A stretch of 8,091 bases of DNA, taken from contig JACZTQ010000145.1 in assembly GCA_022573605.1 (NCBI GenBank), positions 1-8,091 of the forward strand, written 5' to 3'. The position numbers were made by a program, and so were the translations under genes. Below, in pieces: positions 1-6,303 of the stretch. Within the stretch, counting starts at the first letter, position 1. Every line of letters begins with the position of its first letter. The DNA comes from Pseudomonadota bacterium. GTDB taxonomy: Bacteria > Pseudomonadota > Alphaproteobacteria > Rhodobacterales > Rhodobacteraceae. Below the pieces are notes generated by a model. That model worked only from the letters and a program-made list of their open reading frames with translations. It ran no database searches and was not told the origin of the DNA.

Positions 1-525
1 CATGTCCATGCAGGCGATGCCGCCCGAGCCGGTCCAGCGGTCGCGGTCGATGACGTAGAGGCCCGGCGAGCAGTCGAGATCGGGGAAGGTCTCGACGAAG
101 GCGGGCCGCAACTCCCAGTGGATGGTGCAGCGATAGCCGCCCAAGAGCCCGGCCCGGGCGAGGATGAAGCTGCCCGACGACAGCGAGCCGATGACCATCC
201 GGGATCGCGCGCATTGGTGCAGCACCGCGTGCGGCCGGGCCCGGTTCGGCGGGTCGGCATCGAGCCCGGCGGTGACGAAGAGATAGTCGATCCCGTCGAG
301 GTTGGCGGCGATCCCGGCCAGCCCGCCGCTGACGTTCACCGTCATGCCGTTCGAGGCCGTGACCGGCGCGCCGTCGTCGCTGTAGAAGCGCCAGTCGTAA
401 CATCGCTTGGCGAGCAGCCGGTTGGCGCCGCGCAGCGGCTCGACCCCGCTGACCACGCTGAGCATCGGGAATTCCCGGATCAGCAGGAAGGCGACGGTGG
501 TCGGCGGGTTGCGGCCGTCGGGCAT
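1..525 (-). CDS. GlxA/AraC-family transcriptional regulator, N-terminal part (runs off left edge)
   Basis: The minus-strand frame from ATG 525-523 is open for 175 codons to the window edge and gives the DJ-1/PfpI (class I amidotransferase-like) sensor domain of GlxA-type regulators. Visible family features are the opening strand followed by GVEPLRGANRL (residues 27-37), a nucleophile-elbow region SLSSGSFILARAGLL (114-128), then a T-x-H-W element (residues 134-137). At the elbow, Ser116 sits where the catalytic Cys would be in enzymatic relatives; regulators of this type usually sense a ligand rather than catalyse. The C-terminal AraC-type helix-turn-helix, expected in the next 140 or so residues, lies outside the window. 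The start fits the family N-terminus, although no good Shine-Dalgarno is visible. It is transcribed divergently from the ABC importer at 806, so it is the likely regulator of that operon. Ligand unknown. Confidence 0.88.
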   Translation of the reverse strand, partial: MPDGRNPPTTVAFLLIREFPMLSVVSGVEPLRGANRLLAKRCYDWRFYSDDGAPVTASNGMTVNVSGGLAGIAANLDGIDYLFVTAGLDADPPNRARPHAVLHQCARSRMVIGSLSSGSFILARAGLLGGYRCTIHWELRPAFVETFPDLDCSPGLYVIDRDRWTGSGGIACMDM

Positions 526-548
526 GGTGGAACCGGATCATGTCGGAG

Positions 549-580
549 ATTGTCGTGTTTTTGACAGCGAATGCGACAAT
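549..580. repeat. Inverted repeat ATTGTCG/CGACAAT in divergent promoter
   Basis: Perfect 7-bp arms lie at 549-555 and 574-580, separated by 18 bases. The arm centres are 25 bp apart, roughly two to two and a half helical turns. The site is 24 bp upstream of the regulator's start codon and overlaps the TTGACA at 561-566, so it is placed for autoregulation by a dimer. Binding is inferred from position only. Confidence 0.4.
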
Positions 581-599
581 TGCCCGGAAACGCCGGGCC

Positions 600-620
600 G
601 TCAATATCCGGTCAATACCC
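600..620. repeat. Direct repeat GTCAATA, 11-bp period
   Basis: GTCAATATCC (600-609) and GTCAATACCC (611-620) match at 9 of 10 positions with an 11-bp period, about one helical turn. AraC/GlxA-family proteins carry two helix-turn-helix motifs and commonly bind such same-face direct repeats, so this is a candidate operator for the divergent regulator. The motif is short and could be chance. Confidence 0.33.
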
Positions 621-705
621 CGGGCGGCATCGCGGCGCCGGCCGGGGCCGAATGGCGGCGGCTTTTGGGTCAGGTGATCCGGCCTCCGCGTTTATAGGAC
701 GTTTC

Positions 706-722
706 CGACATCGCGGATGTCG
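706..722. repeat. 17-bp palindrome CGACATC-GCG-GATGTCG
   Basis: Perfect 7-bp arms (706-712 and 716-722) flank a 3-base centre, 84 bp upstream of the binding-protein start. It could be a dimeric repressor operator or a short hairpin in the operon leader. The ATGTCG half-site also appears at 540-545, and related TTGTCG/CGACAA at 550-555 and 574-579. Confidence 0.45.
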
Positions 723-728
723 CAATTA

Positions 729-756
729 GGCGTTGCCAGAGGCGGTCCACAACGCC
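729..756 (+). repeat. Inverted repeat GGCGTTG/CAACGCC in operon leader
   Basis: Perfect 7-bp arms at 729-735 and 750-756 enclose a 14-base loop. If the transcript starts upstream, this and the palindrome just before it (706-722) would form two consecutive leader hairpins ahead of the ribosome binding site at 789-795. No oligo-T tract follows, so a simple intrinsic terminator is unlikely. Confidence 0.33.
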
Positions 757-805
757 AAAGTGGTTCCCCAACAGAACAACAGCTTCCCAGGGAGGATCAC
801 GCGAA

Positions 806-2398
806 ATGTCGAATGAACTGAAACACCTCGGCCTGAAGGTCGTGCTCGGCCGGATGAACCGCCGCGACTTCATCGGGCGCGCCGCCGCGCTGGGCGTTGC
901 AGCACCGCTGGCGACGCAGCTTCTGTCCAGCACCGCCCGGGCCAACCCGGTCCGGGGCGGGCACCTGGTCCTGGGCCTGAACGGCGGCGCCACGACCGAC
1001 AGCCTCGACCCGGGCCTGGCGCCGAGCGCGGTGCCGCAGAGCGTGAATTACGCCTGGGGCGAAACCCTGGTGGTCACCGACCCCAACGACGGCACCGCGC
1101 AGCCTTGGCTGGCGGAGAGCTGGGAAGCCTCGGCCGACGCCAAGACATGGGCGTTCAGGATCCGCAAGGGCGTCACCTTCAGCAATGGCAAGACCATGAC
1201 CGTCGATGACGTCGTCGCGACCCTGAAGCGCCATTCGGACGAGAACTCGAAATCCGGCGCGCTGGGCATCCTGAAGGCGATCGGCCAGAACTTCCGCGCC
1301 GACGGCGACAACCTGGTGATCGAGCTGGAATCGGGCAACGCCGACCTGCCCTACCTGCTGTCCGACTACCATATAACCATCCAGCCGAACGGCGGCTTCG
1401 ATGCACCGGCGGCGGGGATCGGCACAGGCGCCTACACGGTCGAGGTCAACGAGCCGGGCGTGCGCCACACGCTGGTACGCCGTGACGACCACTGGAAGTC
1501 GGACTGGGCCTACGTCGACTCGGCCGAGATCCTGGTCATCAACGATACGACCGCGCGGACCGCGGCGATGAGCGGCGGCAAGGTCCATGTGATCAACCGG
1601 GTCGACCCGAAGACCGTCCATCTGCTGAAGCGGGTGCCGAACGTCAAGATCAACAACGTCTCGGGCCGGGGCCACTACGTCTTCGTCAGCCATGTCGACA
1701 CGCCCCCGTTCGACAATGTCGATCTGGGACTGGCGTTGAAATACGCCATCAATCGCGAGGAAATCGTCGACAAGATCCTGCGCGGCTTCGGCACGGTGGG
1801 CAACGACTTCCCGATCAACGCGGCCTACGCGTTTTTCCCGGATTCGATCCCGCAGCGCGAGTTCGACACCGACAAGGCGGCCTTCCACTACAAGAAGTCC
1901 GGCCATGACGGCTCGCCGATCGTGCTGCGCACCTCGAATGCCGCCTTCGGCGGGGCCGAGGACGCGGCGGTGCTGTTCCAGCAGACCTGCCAAGCGGCGG
2001 GCATTCCGCTCGAGATCAAGCGCGAGCCGGCCGACGGCTACTGGTCGAATGTCTGGAACGTGCAGCCGTTCTGCGTCTCCTACTGGAGCGGGCGCCCGAC
2101 CCAGGACCAGATGTACACGGTGGCCTACCAGTCCGAGGCGGACTGGAACGACACCCGCTGGAAGCGGCCCGAGTTCGACAAGATGATGATCGAGGCGCGG
2201 GCCGAGCTGGACGCCGGCCGGCGGAAGGAGATCTACACCTCCATGGCGTTGATGCTGCGCGACGAGGGCGGGCTGATCGTGCCGATGTTCAACGACTTCA
2301 TCGACGCCTCGACGACCAGGCTGGAGGGTCAGTTGACCGACCCGTCGGCGCCGCTGTCGAACGCTCTGCTCATCTGCCGGGCCTGGTTCGCGTCGTGA
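806..2398 (+). CDS. ABC transporter substrate-binding protein, family 5 (peptide/nickel type), Tat-exported
   Basis: This 530-residue protein is the periplasmic receptor of the importer encoded downstream. The N-terminus is a Tat signal: NRRDFIGR with twin Arg19-Arg20, a hydrophobic stretch (about 24-40) and a predicted cleavage site after STARA (Ala46). The mature part shows the family 5 (SBP_bac_5) pattern: PWLAESWEAS at 100-109, then a FRIRKGVTFSNGKTMTVDDV element at about 117-136. The length is usual for the family. The start at 806 is supported by AGGGAGG 10 nt upstream; an internal Met17 lacks a comparable site and would leave a shorter n-region. Tat export implies folding before export, common for alphaproteobacterial members. 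The ligand cannot be deduced: peptides, opines or other small solutes are all possible. Confidence 0.93.
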   Translation: MSNELKHLGLKVVLGRMNRRDFIGRAAALGVAAPLATQLLSSTARANPVRGGHLVLGLNGGATTDSLDPGLAPSAVPQSVNYAWGETLVVTDPNDGTAQPWLAESWEASADAKTWAFRIRKGVTFSNGKTMTVDDVVATLKRHSDENSKSGALGILKAIGQNFRADGDNLVIELESGNADLPYLLSDYHITIQPNGGFDAPAAGIGTGAYTVEVNEPGVRHTLVRRDDHWKSDWAYVDSAEILVINDTTARTAAMSGGKVHVINRVDPKTVHLLKRVPNVKINNVSGRGHYVFVSHVDTPPFDNVDLGLALKYAINREEIVDKILRGFGTVGNDFPINAAYAFFPDSIPQREFDTDKAAFHYKKSGHDGSPIVLRTSNAAFGGAEDAAVLFQQTCQAAGIPLEIKREPADGYWSNVWNVQPFCVSYWSGRPTQDQMYTVAYQSEADWNDTRWKRPEFDKMMIEARAELDAGRRKEIYTSMALMLRDEGGLIVPMFNDFIDASTTRLEGQLTDPSAPLSNALLICRAWFAS

Positions 2399-2407
2399 AC
2401 CGGGCAA

Positions 2408-2431
2408 GGGCGGCGGGGGAACCCGCCGCCC
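2408..2431 (+). promoter_or_regulatory. Strong GC hairpin between binding-protein and permease genes
   Basis: A perfect 10-bp all-G/C stem (2408-2417 with 2422-2431) closes a GGAA loop, which is of the stable GNRA type. It starts 9 bases after the binding-protein stop and ends 24 bases before the permease start. No U-tract follows (the next bases are GAGTCCTTTC), so it looks less like a full terminator than a 3'-end stabiliser or partial attenuator. In comparable importer operons such an element raises receptor mRNA over membrane-component mRNA. Function is inferred. Confidence 0.62.
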
Positions 2432-2455
2432 GAGTCCTTTCGGGGGGATATCGTC

Positions 2456-3436
2456 ATGGCTTCTAGAACTTCCGGGATGAATCCGGTTGTCACGCTGCTG
2501 TTGCAGCGGATCGGCATCGGGTTCGTGCTGATCATCGCCATCTCGTTCCTGCTGTTCGTCGGGGTCGAAATGCTTCCCGGCGATTTCGCCCGCAACTTCC
2601 TGGGCCAGAGCGCGACGCCGGAAGCGGTCGCCAACATCCGCAAGGAGCTTGGCCTCGACGAGCCGCTGCTCAGCCGCTACCTCGGCTGGCTCGGCGGCAT
2701 GCTGACCGGCGATTTCGGCCACAGCTGGGCCAACAAGGCCAGCGTCAACGAGCAACTGTTCAAGCGGCTGGCCAACACCCTGTTCCTGGCCACCACGGCG
2801 GCGCTCTTCGCGGTGCCGATCTCGGTCGGCCTGGGCATGGTGGCGGTGTTCTTCCGCAACAAGCTGCCCGACCATGTGATCAACATCCTGTCGCTGGCGG
2901 CGATCTCGATGCCGGAGTTCTTCATCGGCTATCTGATCATCTTCGCCTTCGCGCTGCTCTGGCCGATCGGCGACGGACCGCCGATCATTCCGAGCAGCCC
3001 GTTGCTGTCGCTGGCCAATGTCCAGCTCATCTTCCTGCCGGCGCTGACCCTGGTGGTGGTGGTGCTGGCGGCGATGATGCGGATGACCCGGGCGGCGATC
3101 CTGAACATCATGGAGTCGGCCTATATCGAGACCGCCGAGCTGAAGGGGCTCAACATGATGACCATCATCCGCAAGCACGCGGCCCCCAACGCGATCTCGC
3201 CGATCATCAACGTGGTGGCGCTCAACCTGGCCTATCTGGTGGTCGGGGTGATCGTCGTCGAGGTGATCTTCGCCTATCCCGGCATGGGGCAGTACTTCGT
3301 CGATGCGGTGAAAGTGCGCGACATGCCCGTGGTCCAGGCCTGCGGCGTGGTCTTCGCCGGGGTCTATATCGTTTTGAACATGCTGGCCGACGTTGGCGCG
3401 ATCCTGGCCAACCCGCGGCTGATGCATCCGAAGTGA
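2456..3436 (+). CDS. ABC transporter permease, DppB/OppB type
   Basis: A 326-residue inner-membrane subunit. One membrane helix near the N-terminus (about 17-38) is followed by a long soluble segment containing the typical GDFGHSW element (85-91). Further hydrophobic stretches lie at about 106-132, 140-168, 188-208, 252-275 and 294-315, giving the six helices of this family. The cytoplasmic EAA loop that docks on the ATPase is visible as ETAELKGLNMMTIIRKHAAP (225-244). The FAYPGMGQY motif (272-280) is characteristic of DppB-type permeases. The start has a GGGGGGA stretch at 2442-2448 about 7 nt upstream. It is the first gene after the intergenic hairpin, and the next permease follows only 7 bases after its stop. 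It should pair with that permease to form the translocation channel. Confidence 0.94.
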   Translation: MASRTSGMNPVVTLLLQRIGIGFVLIIAISFLLFVGVEMLPGDFARNFLGQSATPEAVANIRKELGLDEPLLSRYLGWLGGMLTGDFGHSWANKASVNEQLFKRLANTLFLATTAALFAVPISVGLGMVAVFFRNKLPDHVINILSLAAISMPEFFIGYLIIFAFALLWPIGDGPPIIPSSPLLSLANVQLIFLPALTLVVVVLAAMMRMTRAAILNIMESAYIETAELKGLNMMTIIRKHAAPNAISPIINVVALNLAYLVVGVIVVEVIFAYPGMGQYFVDAVKVRDMPVVQACGVVFAGVYIVLNMLADVGAILANPRLMHPK

Positions 3437-3443
3437 GGGCGTG

Positions 3444-4514
3444 ATGTCGGTATTCGTCTTCGGCTACTTCACCATGCTGATCGCCGGCTCCAGCCTGGCC
3501 GTCTACTACAAGCGCAACGAGGCTTTCGGCGTTCTCTTCACGGTGACCCTGCTGTCGATGCTGTTCGGCATCCTTTGGGGGCAGGTCGCGTTCTGGACCA
3601 TCTCGGTCATCGCCGTCAGCCTGATCGCCGCCGGGGGCCTGGGCTACTGCTTCCGCGCCTACATGGTGATGCTGCTGCCGGAACAGGCCTCGCGGTTCAT
3701 GAAGTCGGCGCCGCTGACCGCCTCGTTCGGGATGCTGGTGATCATCGTCATGATCGTGCTGGCGACCTTCGCCGACGTGGTGGCGCCGTTCGGCGAGCGC
3801 GAGATCGTCGGCGATGTCTGGGAGCCGGCCGGCGGCGACTACCTGCTGGGCACCGACAATCTCGGGCGCGACATGTTCTCGCGGCTGGTCTACGGCGCCC
3901 AGACCACCATCGCGGTGGCGCTGGCGGCGGGCATTCTGTCGTTCTCGATCGGCATGCTGCTGAGCTTCACGGCGGCGGTGATGGGGGGCTGGATCGACCA
4001 GGTTCTCAGCCGGTTCAACGACCTGCTGCTGGCGATCCCGACGCTGATCTTCGCGCTGGTGGTGCTGGCCGCGCTGCCGCAGAACATCTTCGTGCTGGTC
4101 GGGGTGATGGCGGTGATCGACCAGACCCGGGTGTTCCGGCTCGGCCGGGCGCTGGCGATCGATATCGTGGTGCAGGATTTCGTCGAGGCCGCGAGGCTGC
4201 GCGGCGAGGGCTGGTTCTGGATCATCTTCCGCGAGATCCTGCCCAACGTGCTCACCCCGCTGATCGCCGAGTTCGGCCTGCGCTTCGTGTTCGCGATCCT
4301 GTTCCTCTCGACGCTGTCGTTCCTCGGCCTGGGCATCCAGCCGCCCGAGGCGGACTGGGGCGGCATGGTCAAGGACAACAAGGACGGCATCATCTTCCTG
4401 GTGCCGGCGGCGCTCTACCCGGGCGCCGCGATCGCCATCCTGGCGGTCTGTGTCAACATGGTGGTGGACTGGTTGCTGAACCGCACCGCCAGCCTGAAGG
4501 GAGGACGCGGCTGA
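3444..4514 (+). CDS. ABC transporter permease, DppC/OppC type, with extended N-terminus
   Basis: A 356-residue second permease. The conserved core runs from the helix at about 94-115 through GTDNLGRDMFSRLVYGAQ (136-153), the EAA loop VEAARLRGEGWFWIIFREIL (247-266) and the LSFLGLGIQPPEADWG element (291-306), all typical of DppC. Usual members are about 280-300 residues. Here about 90 extra residues precede the first canonical helix and hold roughly three hydrophobic segments (about 3-22, 28-46 and 48-70), so the protein may have about nine membrane spans. ATG 3444 is preferred, with GAGGG at 3435-3439; GTG 3441 would add one residue but sits too close to that site. The stop overlaps the ATPase start by one base (TGATG), which suggests translational coupling. 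Confidence 0.92.
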   Translation: MSVFVFGYFTMLIAGSSLAVYYKRNEAFGVLFTVTLLSMLFGILWGQVAFWTISVIAVSLIAAGGLGYCFRAYMVMLLPEQASRFMKSAPLTASFGMLVIIVMIVLATFADVVAPFGEREIVGDVWEPAGGDYLLGTDNLGRDMFSRLVYGAQTTIAVALAAGILSFSIGMLLSFTAAVMGGWIDQVLSRFNDLLLAIPTLIFALVVLAALPQNIFVLVGVMAVIDQTRVFRLGRALAIDIVVQDFVEAARLRGEGWFWIIFREILPNVLTPLIAEFGLRFVFAILFLSTLSFLGLGIQPPEADWGGMVKDNKDGIIFLVPAALYPGAAIAILAVCVNMVVDWLLNRTASLKGGRG

Positions 4515-6145
4515 TGGGTATTCTGCTGCAAGTCCGCGACCTGACAATCGGCGCCACGGTCTATCCGCCGGGCGAGGATCCGCACGACATCGAGATCGTC
4601 AAGGACATCAGTTTCGACCTCGAGAAGGGTCGGGTGATCGGCCTGATCGGCGAGTCCGGGGCCGGCAAGTCGACCATCGGCCTGGCGGCGCTGGCCTACG
4701 GCCGGGGCGGGGTGCGGATCACCGGCGGCGAGGTGCTGCTCGATGGCAAGGACATCCTGCGCTACACCAAGGCCGGCATCCGCGACATCCGCGGGCGCCA
4801 TGTCTGCTATGTGGCGCAGTCGGCGGCGGCCGGCTTCAACCCGGCGATGCGCCTCGCCGAGCAGGTCGTCGAGGCCACCGTTCTGCACGGCGTGATGGGC
4901 CGGGCGGAGGCGCTGGAGCGGGCCCGCTACCTGTTCGGCGTGCTCGGCCTGCCCGACCCGGACGAATTCGGCACCCGCTATCCGCACCAGGTCTCGGGCG
5001 GCCAGTTGCAGCGGGCGATGACGGCGATGGCGCTGTGCTCGCGCCCGGACCTGATCGTCTTCGACGAGCCGACCACGGCGCTCGACGTCACCACCCAGAT
5101 CGACGTGCTGGCGGCGATCAAGCACGCCATCGAGGAAACCGACACGGCGGCGATCTACATCACCCACGATCTGGCGGTGATCGCCCAGATCTCCGACGAC
5201 ATCATGGTGCTGCGCCACGGCGACGCGGTGGAATACGGCACCGTTCAGCAGATCATCGAGGCGCCGCGGGAGGACTACACCCGCCAGTTGATCTCGATCC
5301 GGGCCGAGATCAGGCCCGAGGCGCCGGACCAGAGCGACTCGCTGTTGCGGCTGGAGAACATCGACGCCGAATACGGGCCGGCGGCGAAGGTGCTGTTCGA
5401 CGTCTCCATGCACCTGCCCAGGGGCCAGACCCTGGCCGTGGTGGGCGAGTCCGGCTCCGGCAAGTCGACCGCGGCCAGGGTCATCACCGGGCTGCTGCCG
5501 CCGACGCAGGGCCAGGTGATCTTCGACGGCGCGCCGCTGCCGCCGGCGCTGAAGGACCGCACCAAGGACCAGTTGCGCGAATTGCAGATGATCTACCAGA
5601 TGGCCGACACGGCGATGAACCCGCGCCAGACCGTGGCCGAGATCATCGGCCGTCCGCTGACCTTCTATTTCGGCCTGCGCGGCGAGGAGCGGCGCCACCG
5701 GGTGACCGAACTGCTCGACCAGATCGAGATGGGCGATCCCTTCGCCGACCGCTATCCGGCCGAGCTCAGCGGCGGGGAGAAGCAGCGCGTCTGCATCGCC
5801 CGCGCGTTGGCCGCAAAACCGCGGCTGATCATCTGCGACGAACCGACCTCGGCGCTCGACCCGCTGGTCGCCGAGGGGGTGCTGAAGCTGCTGATGGATC
5901 TGCAGGCCGAGACCCAGGTGAGCTACCTGTTCATCACCCACGACATCGCCACGGTGCGGGCCATCGCCGACAGCGTCGCGGTCATGTATCTCGGCAAGGT
6001 GGTGCGCTTCGGACCCAAGAGCAAGGTGCTGAACCCGCCCTTCGACGACTACACCGACCTGCTGCTCAAATCGGTGCCGGAGATGGAACTGGGCTGGCTG
6101 GAGCAAGCGCTGGCGAGCCGCAAGATGGCGGCGGCGGGGAACTGA
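4514..6145 (+). CDS. Fused two-domain ABC ATPase (DppD-DppF type)
   Basis: This 543-residue protein carries both ATP-hydrolysing subunits of the importer in one chain, as in YejF- or GsiA-type proteins. Domain 1 shows Walker A GESGAGKST (46-54), Q-loop Gln102, signature SGGQLQ (161-166), Walker B IVFDEP (181-186) and switch His218. Domain 2, from about residue 277, shows Walker A GESGSGKST (311-319), Q-loop Gln362, signature LSGGEKQ (418-424), Walker B LIICDEP (438-444) and His477. Both ATP sites look intact. The usual post-Q-loop sequence ending in SLNP is altered to GFNP and AMNP. Each domain ends with a short dipeptide-transporter-like tail (NPPFDDYTDLLLKSVPE, 507-523, in the second). Its start overlaps the permease stop. 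It would energise the permease pair at 2456-4514. Confidence 0.95.
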   Translation: MGILLQVRDLTIGATVYPPGEDPHDIEIVKDISFDLEKGRVIGLIGESGAGKSTIGLAALAYGRGGVRITGGEVLLDGKDILRYTKAGIRDIRGRHVCYVAQSAAAGFNPAMRLAEQVVEATVLHGVMGRAEALERARYLFGVLGLPDPDEFGTRYPHQVSGGQLQRAMTAMALCSRPDLIVFDEPTTALDVTTQIDVLAAIKHAIEETDTAAIYITHDLAVIAQISDDIMVLRHGDAVEYGTVQQIIEAPREDYTRQLISIRAEIRPEAPDQSDSLLRLENIDAEYGPAAKVLFDVSMHLPRGQTLAVVGESGSGKSTAARVITGLLPPTQGQVIFDGAPLPPALKDRTKDQLRELQMIYQMADTAMNPRQTVAEIIGRPLTFYFGLRGEERRHRVTELLDQIEMGDPFADRYPAELSGGEKQRVCIARALAAKPRLIICDEPTSALDPLVAEGVLKLLMDLQAETQVSYLFITHDIATVRAIADSVAVMYLGKVVRFGPKSKVLNPPFDDYTDLLLKSVPEMELGWLEQALASRKMAAAGN

Positions 6146-6201
6146 GCCGGGGCGCGCAGGCCCGGCCCCACCGCCGCAGCCTCCCCCCCTTCCCCTTCTC
6201 C
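6146..6201 (+). terminator. Possible end-of-operon terminator: short GC hairpin and C-rich tract
   Basis: A 6-bp stem GCCGGG/CCCGGC (6146-6151 with 6161-6166) starts directly after the ATPase stop. It is followed by C-rich, G-poor sequence that includes a 22-base pyrimidine run at 6180-6201. There is no T-tract, so intrinsic termination is doubtful. C-rich, unstructured RNA after a stop codon is what Rho loads on, so Rho-dependent termination is possible. Weak call. Confidence 0.3.
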
Positions 6202-6202
6202 G

Positions 6203-6247
6203 GGGCTTACGCGGCCGCATTTGCGGCCACGGTCCCCTGCGAAGCCC
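6203..6247. repeat. Nested palindrome between ATPase and cyclase genes
   Basis: An inner perfect 7-bp stem GGCCGCA/TGCGGCC (6213-6219 with 6222-6228) is enclosed by an outer 6-bp stem GGGCTT/AAGCCC (6203-6208 with 6242-6247). The inner part is a near-continuous 16-bp palindrome. It could be an operator for the cyclase gene 57 bp downstream, a terminator-type hairpin for the importer operon, or a remnant of a dispersed repeat. Nothing in the sequence decides between these. Confidence 0.42.
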
Positions 6248-6303
6248 AGAGGGAGTGGGGGGCGAAATCGGCGGGGGCGGCGCATCATTCTGTGTCGGGG
6301 AAA

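Larger units (their letters stand above)
526..805. promoter_or_regulatory. Divergent intergenic control region
   Basis: This 280-bp non-coding stretch lies between the start codons of the GlxA-type regulator and the binding-protein gene, so both promoters should be here. It holds several inverted and direct repeats, listed separately. A perfect TTGACA occurs at 561-566, but no convincing -10 box follows at 16-18 nt. On the minus strand TTGTCG (579-574) and GACAAT (554-549) are a weak pair for the regulator, with a long 19-nt spacer. The importer-side leader ends in a good Shine-Dalgarno, AGGGAGG at 789-795, 10 nt before ATG 806. The role is inferred from position; no promoter can be fixed with confidence. 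Confidence 0.7.

Noticed and set aside
561..589. TTGACA at 561-566 as a rightward sigma-70 promoter
   Set aside because: The bases 16-18 nt downstream are GC-rich (CCCGGAAA) with no acceptable -10 box, so the match is probably incidental or part of an operator.
118..697. Two plus-strand frames opposite the regulator and in the divergent region
   Set aside because: The minus strand here is a clear GlxA-type sensor domain; the plus frames show no family features.
797..3427. Long minus-strand open frame (876 codons) opposite the binding protein and first permease
   Set aside because: Its product is a low-complexity Arg/His/Asp/Gln/Val-rich string with no family features, the typical antisense shadow of GC-rich genes; the plus-strand proteins are clearly recognisable.
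3575..4513. Upstream in-frame extension of the ATPase reading frame
   Set aside because: It overlaps the second permease in another frame with no recognisable content; ATG 4514 matches the family N-terminus and overlaps the permease stop.
4415..6220. Minus-strand frame of 601 codons opposite the ATPase gene
   Set aside because: Same shadow signature; it overlaps an ATPase with all motifs intact.
5035..6303. Upstream in-frame extension of the cyclase reading frame
   Set aside because: It is out of frame with the ATPase gene and encodes Arg/Gly/Pro-rich nonsense; the ferredoxin domain begins right at ATG 6304.
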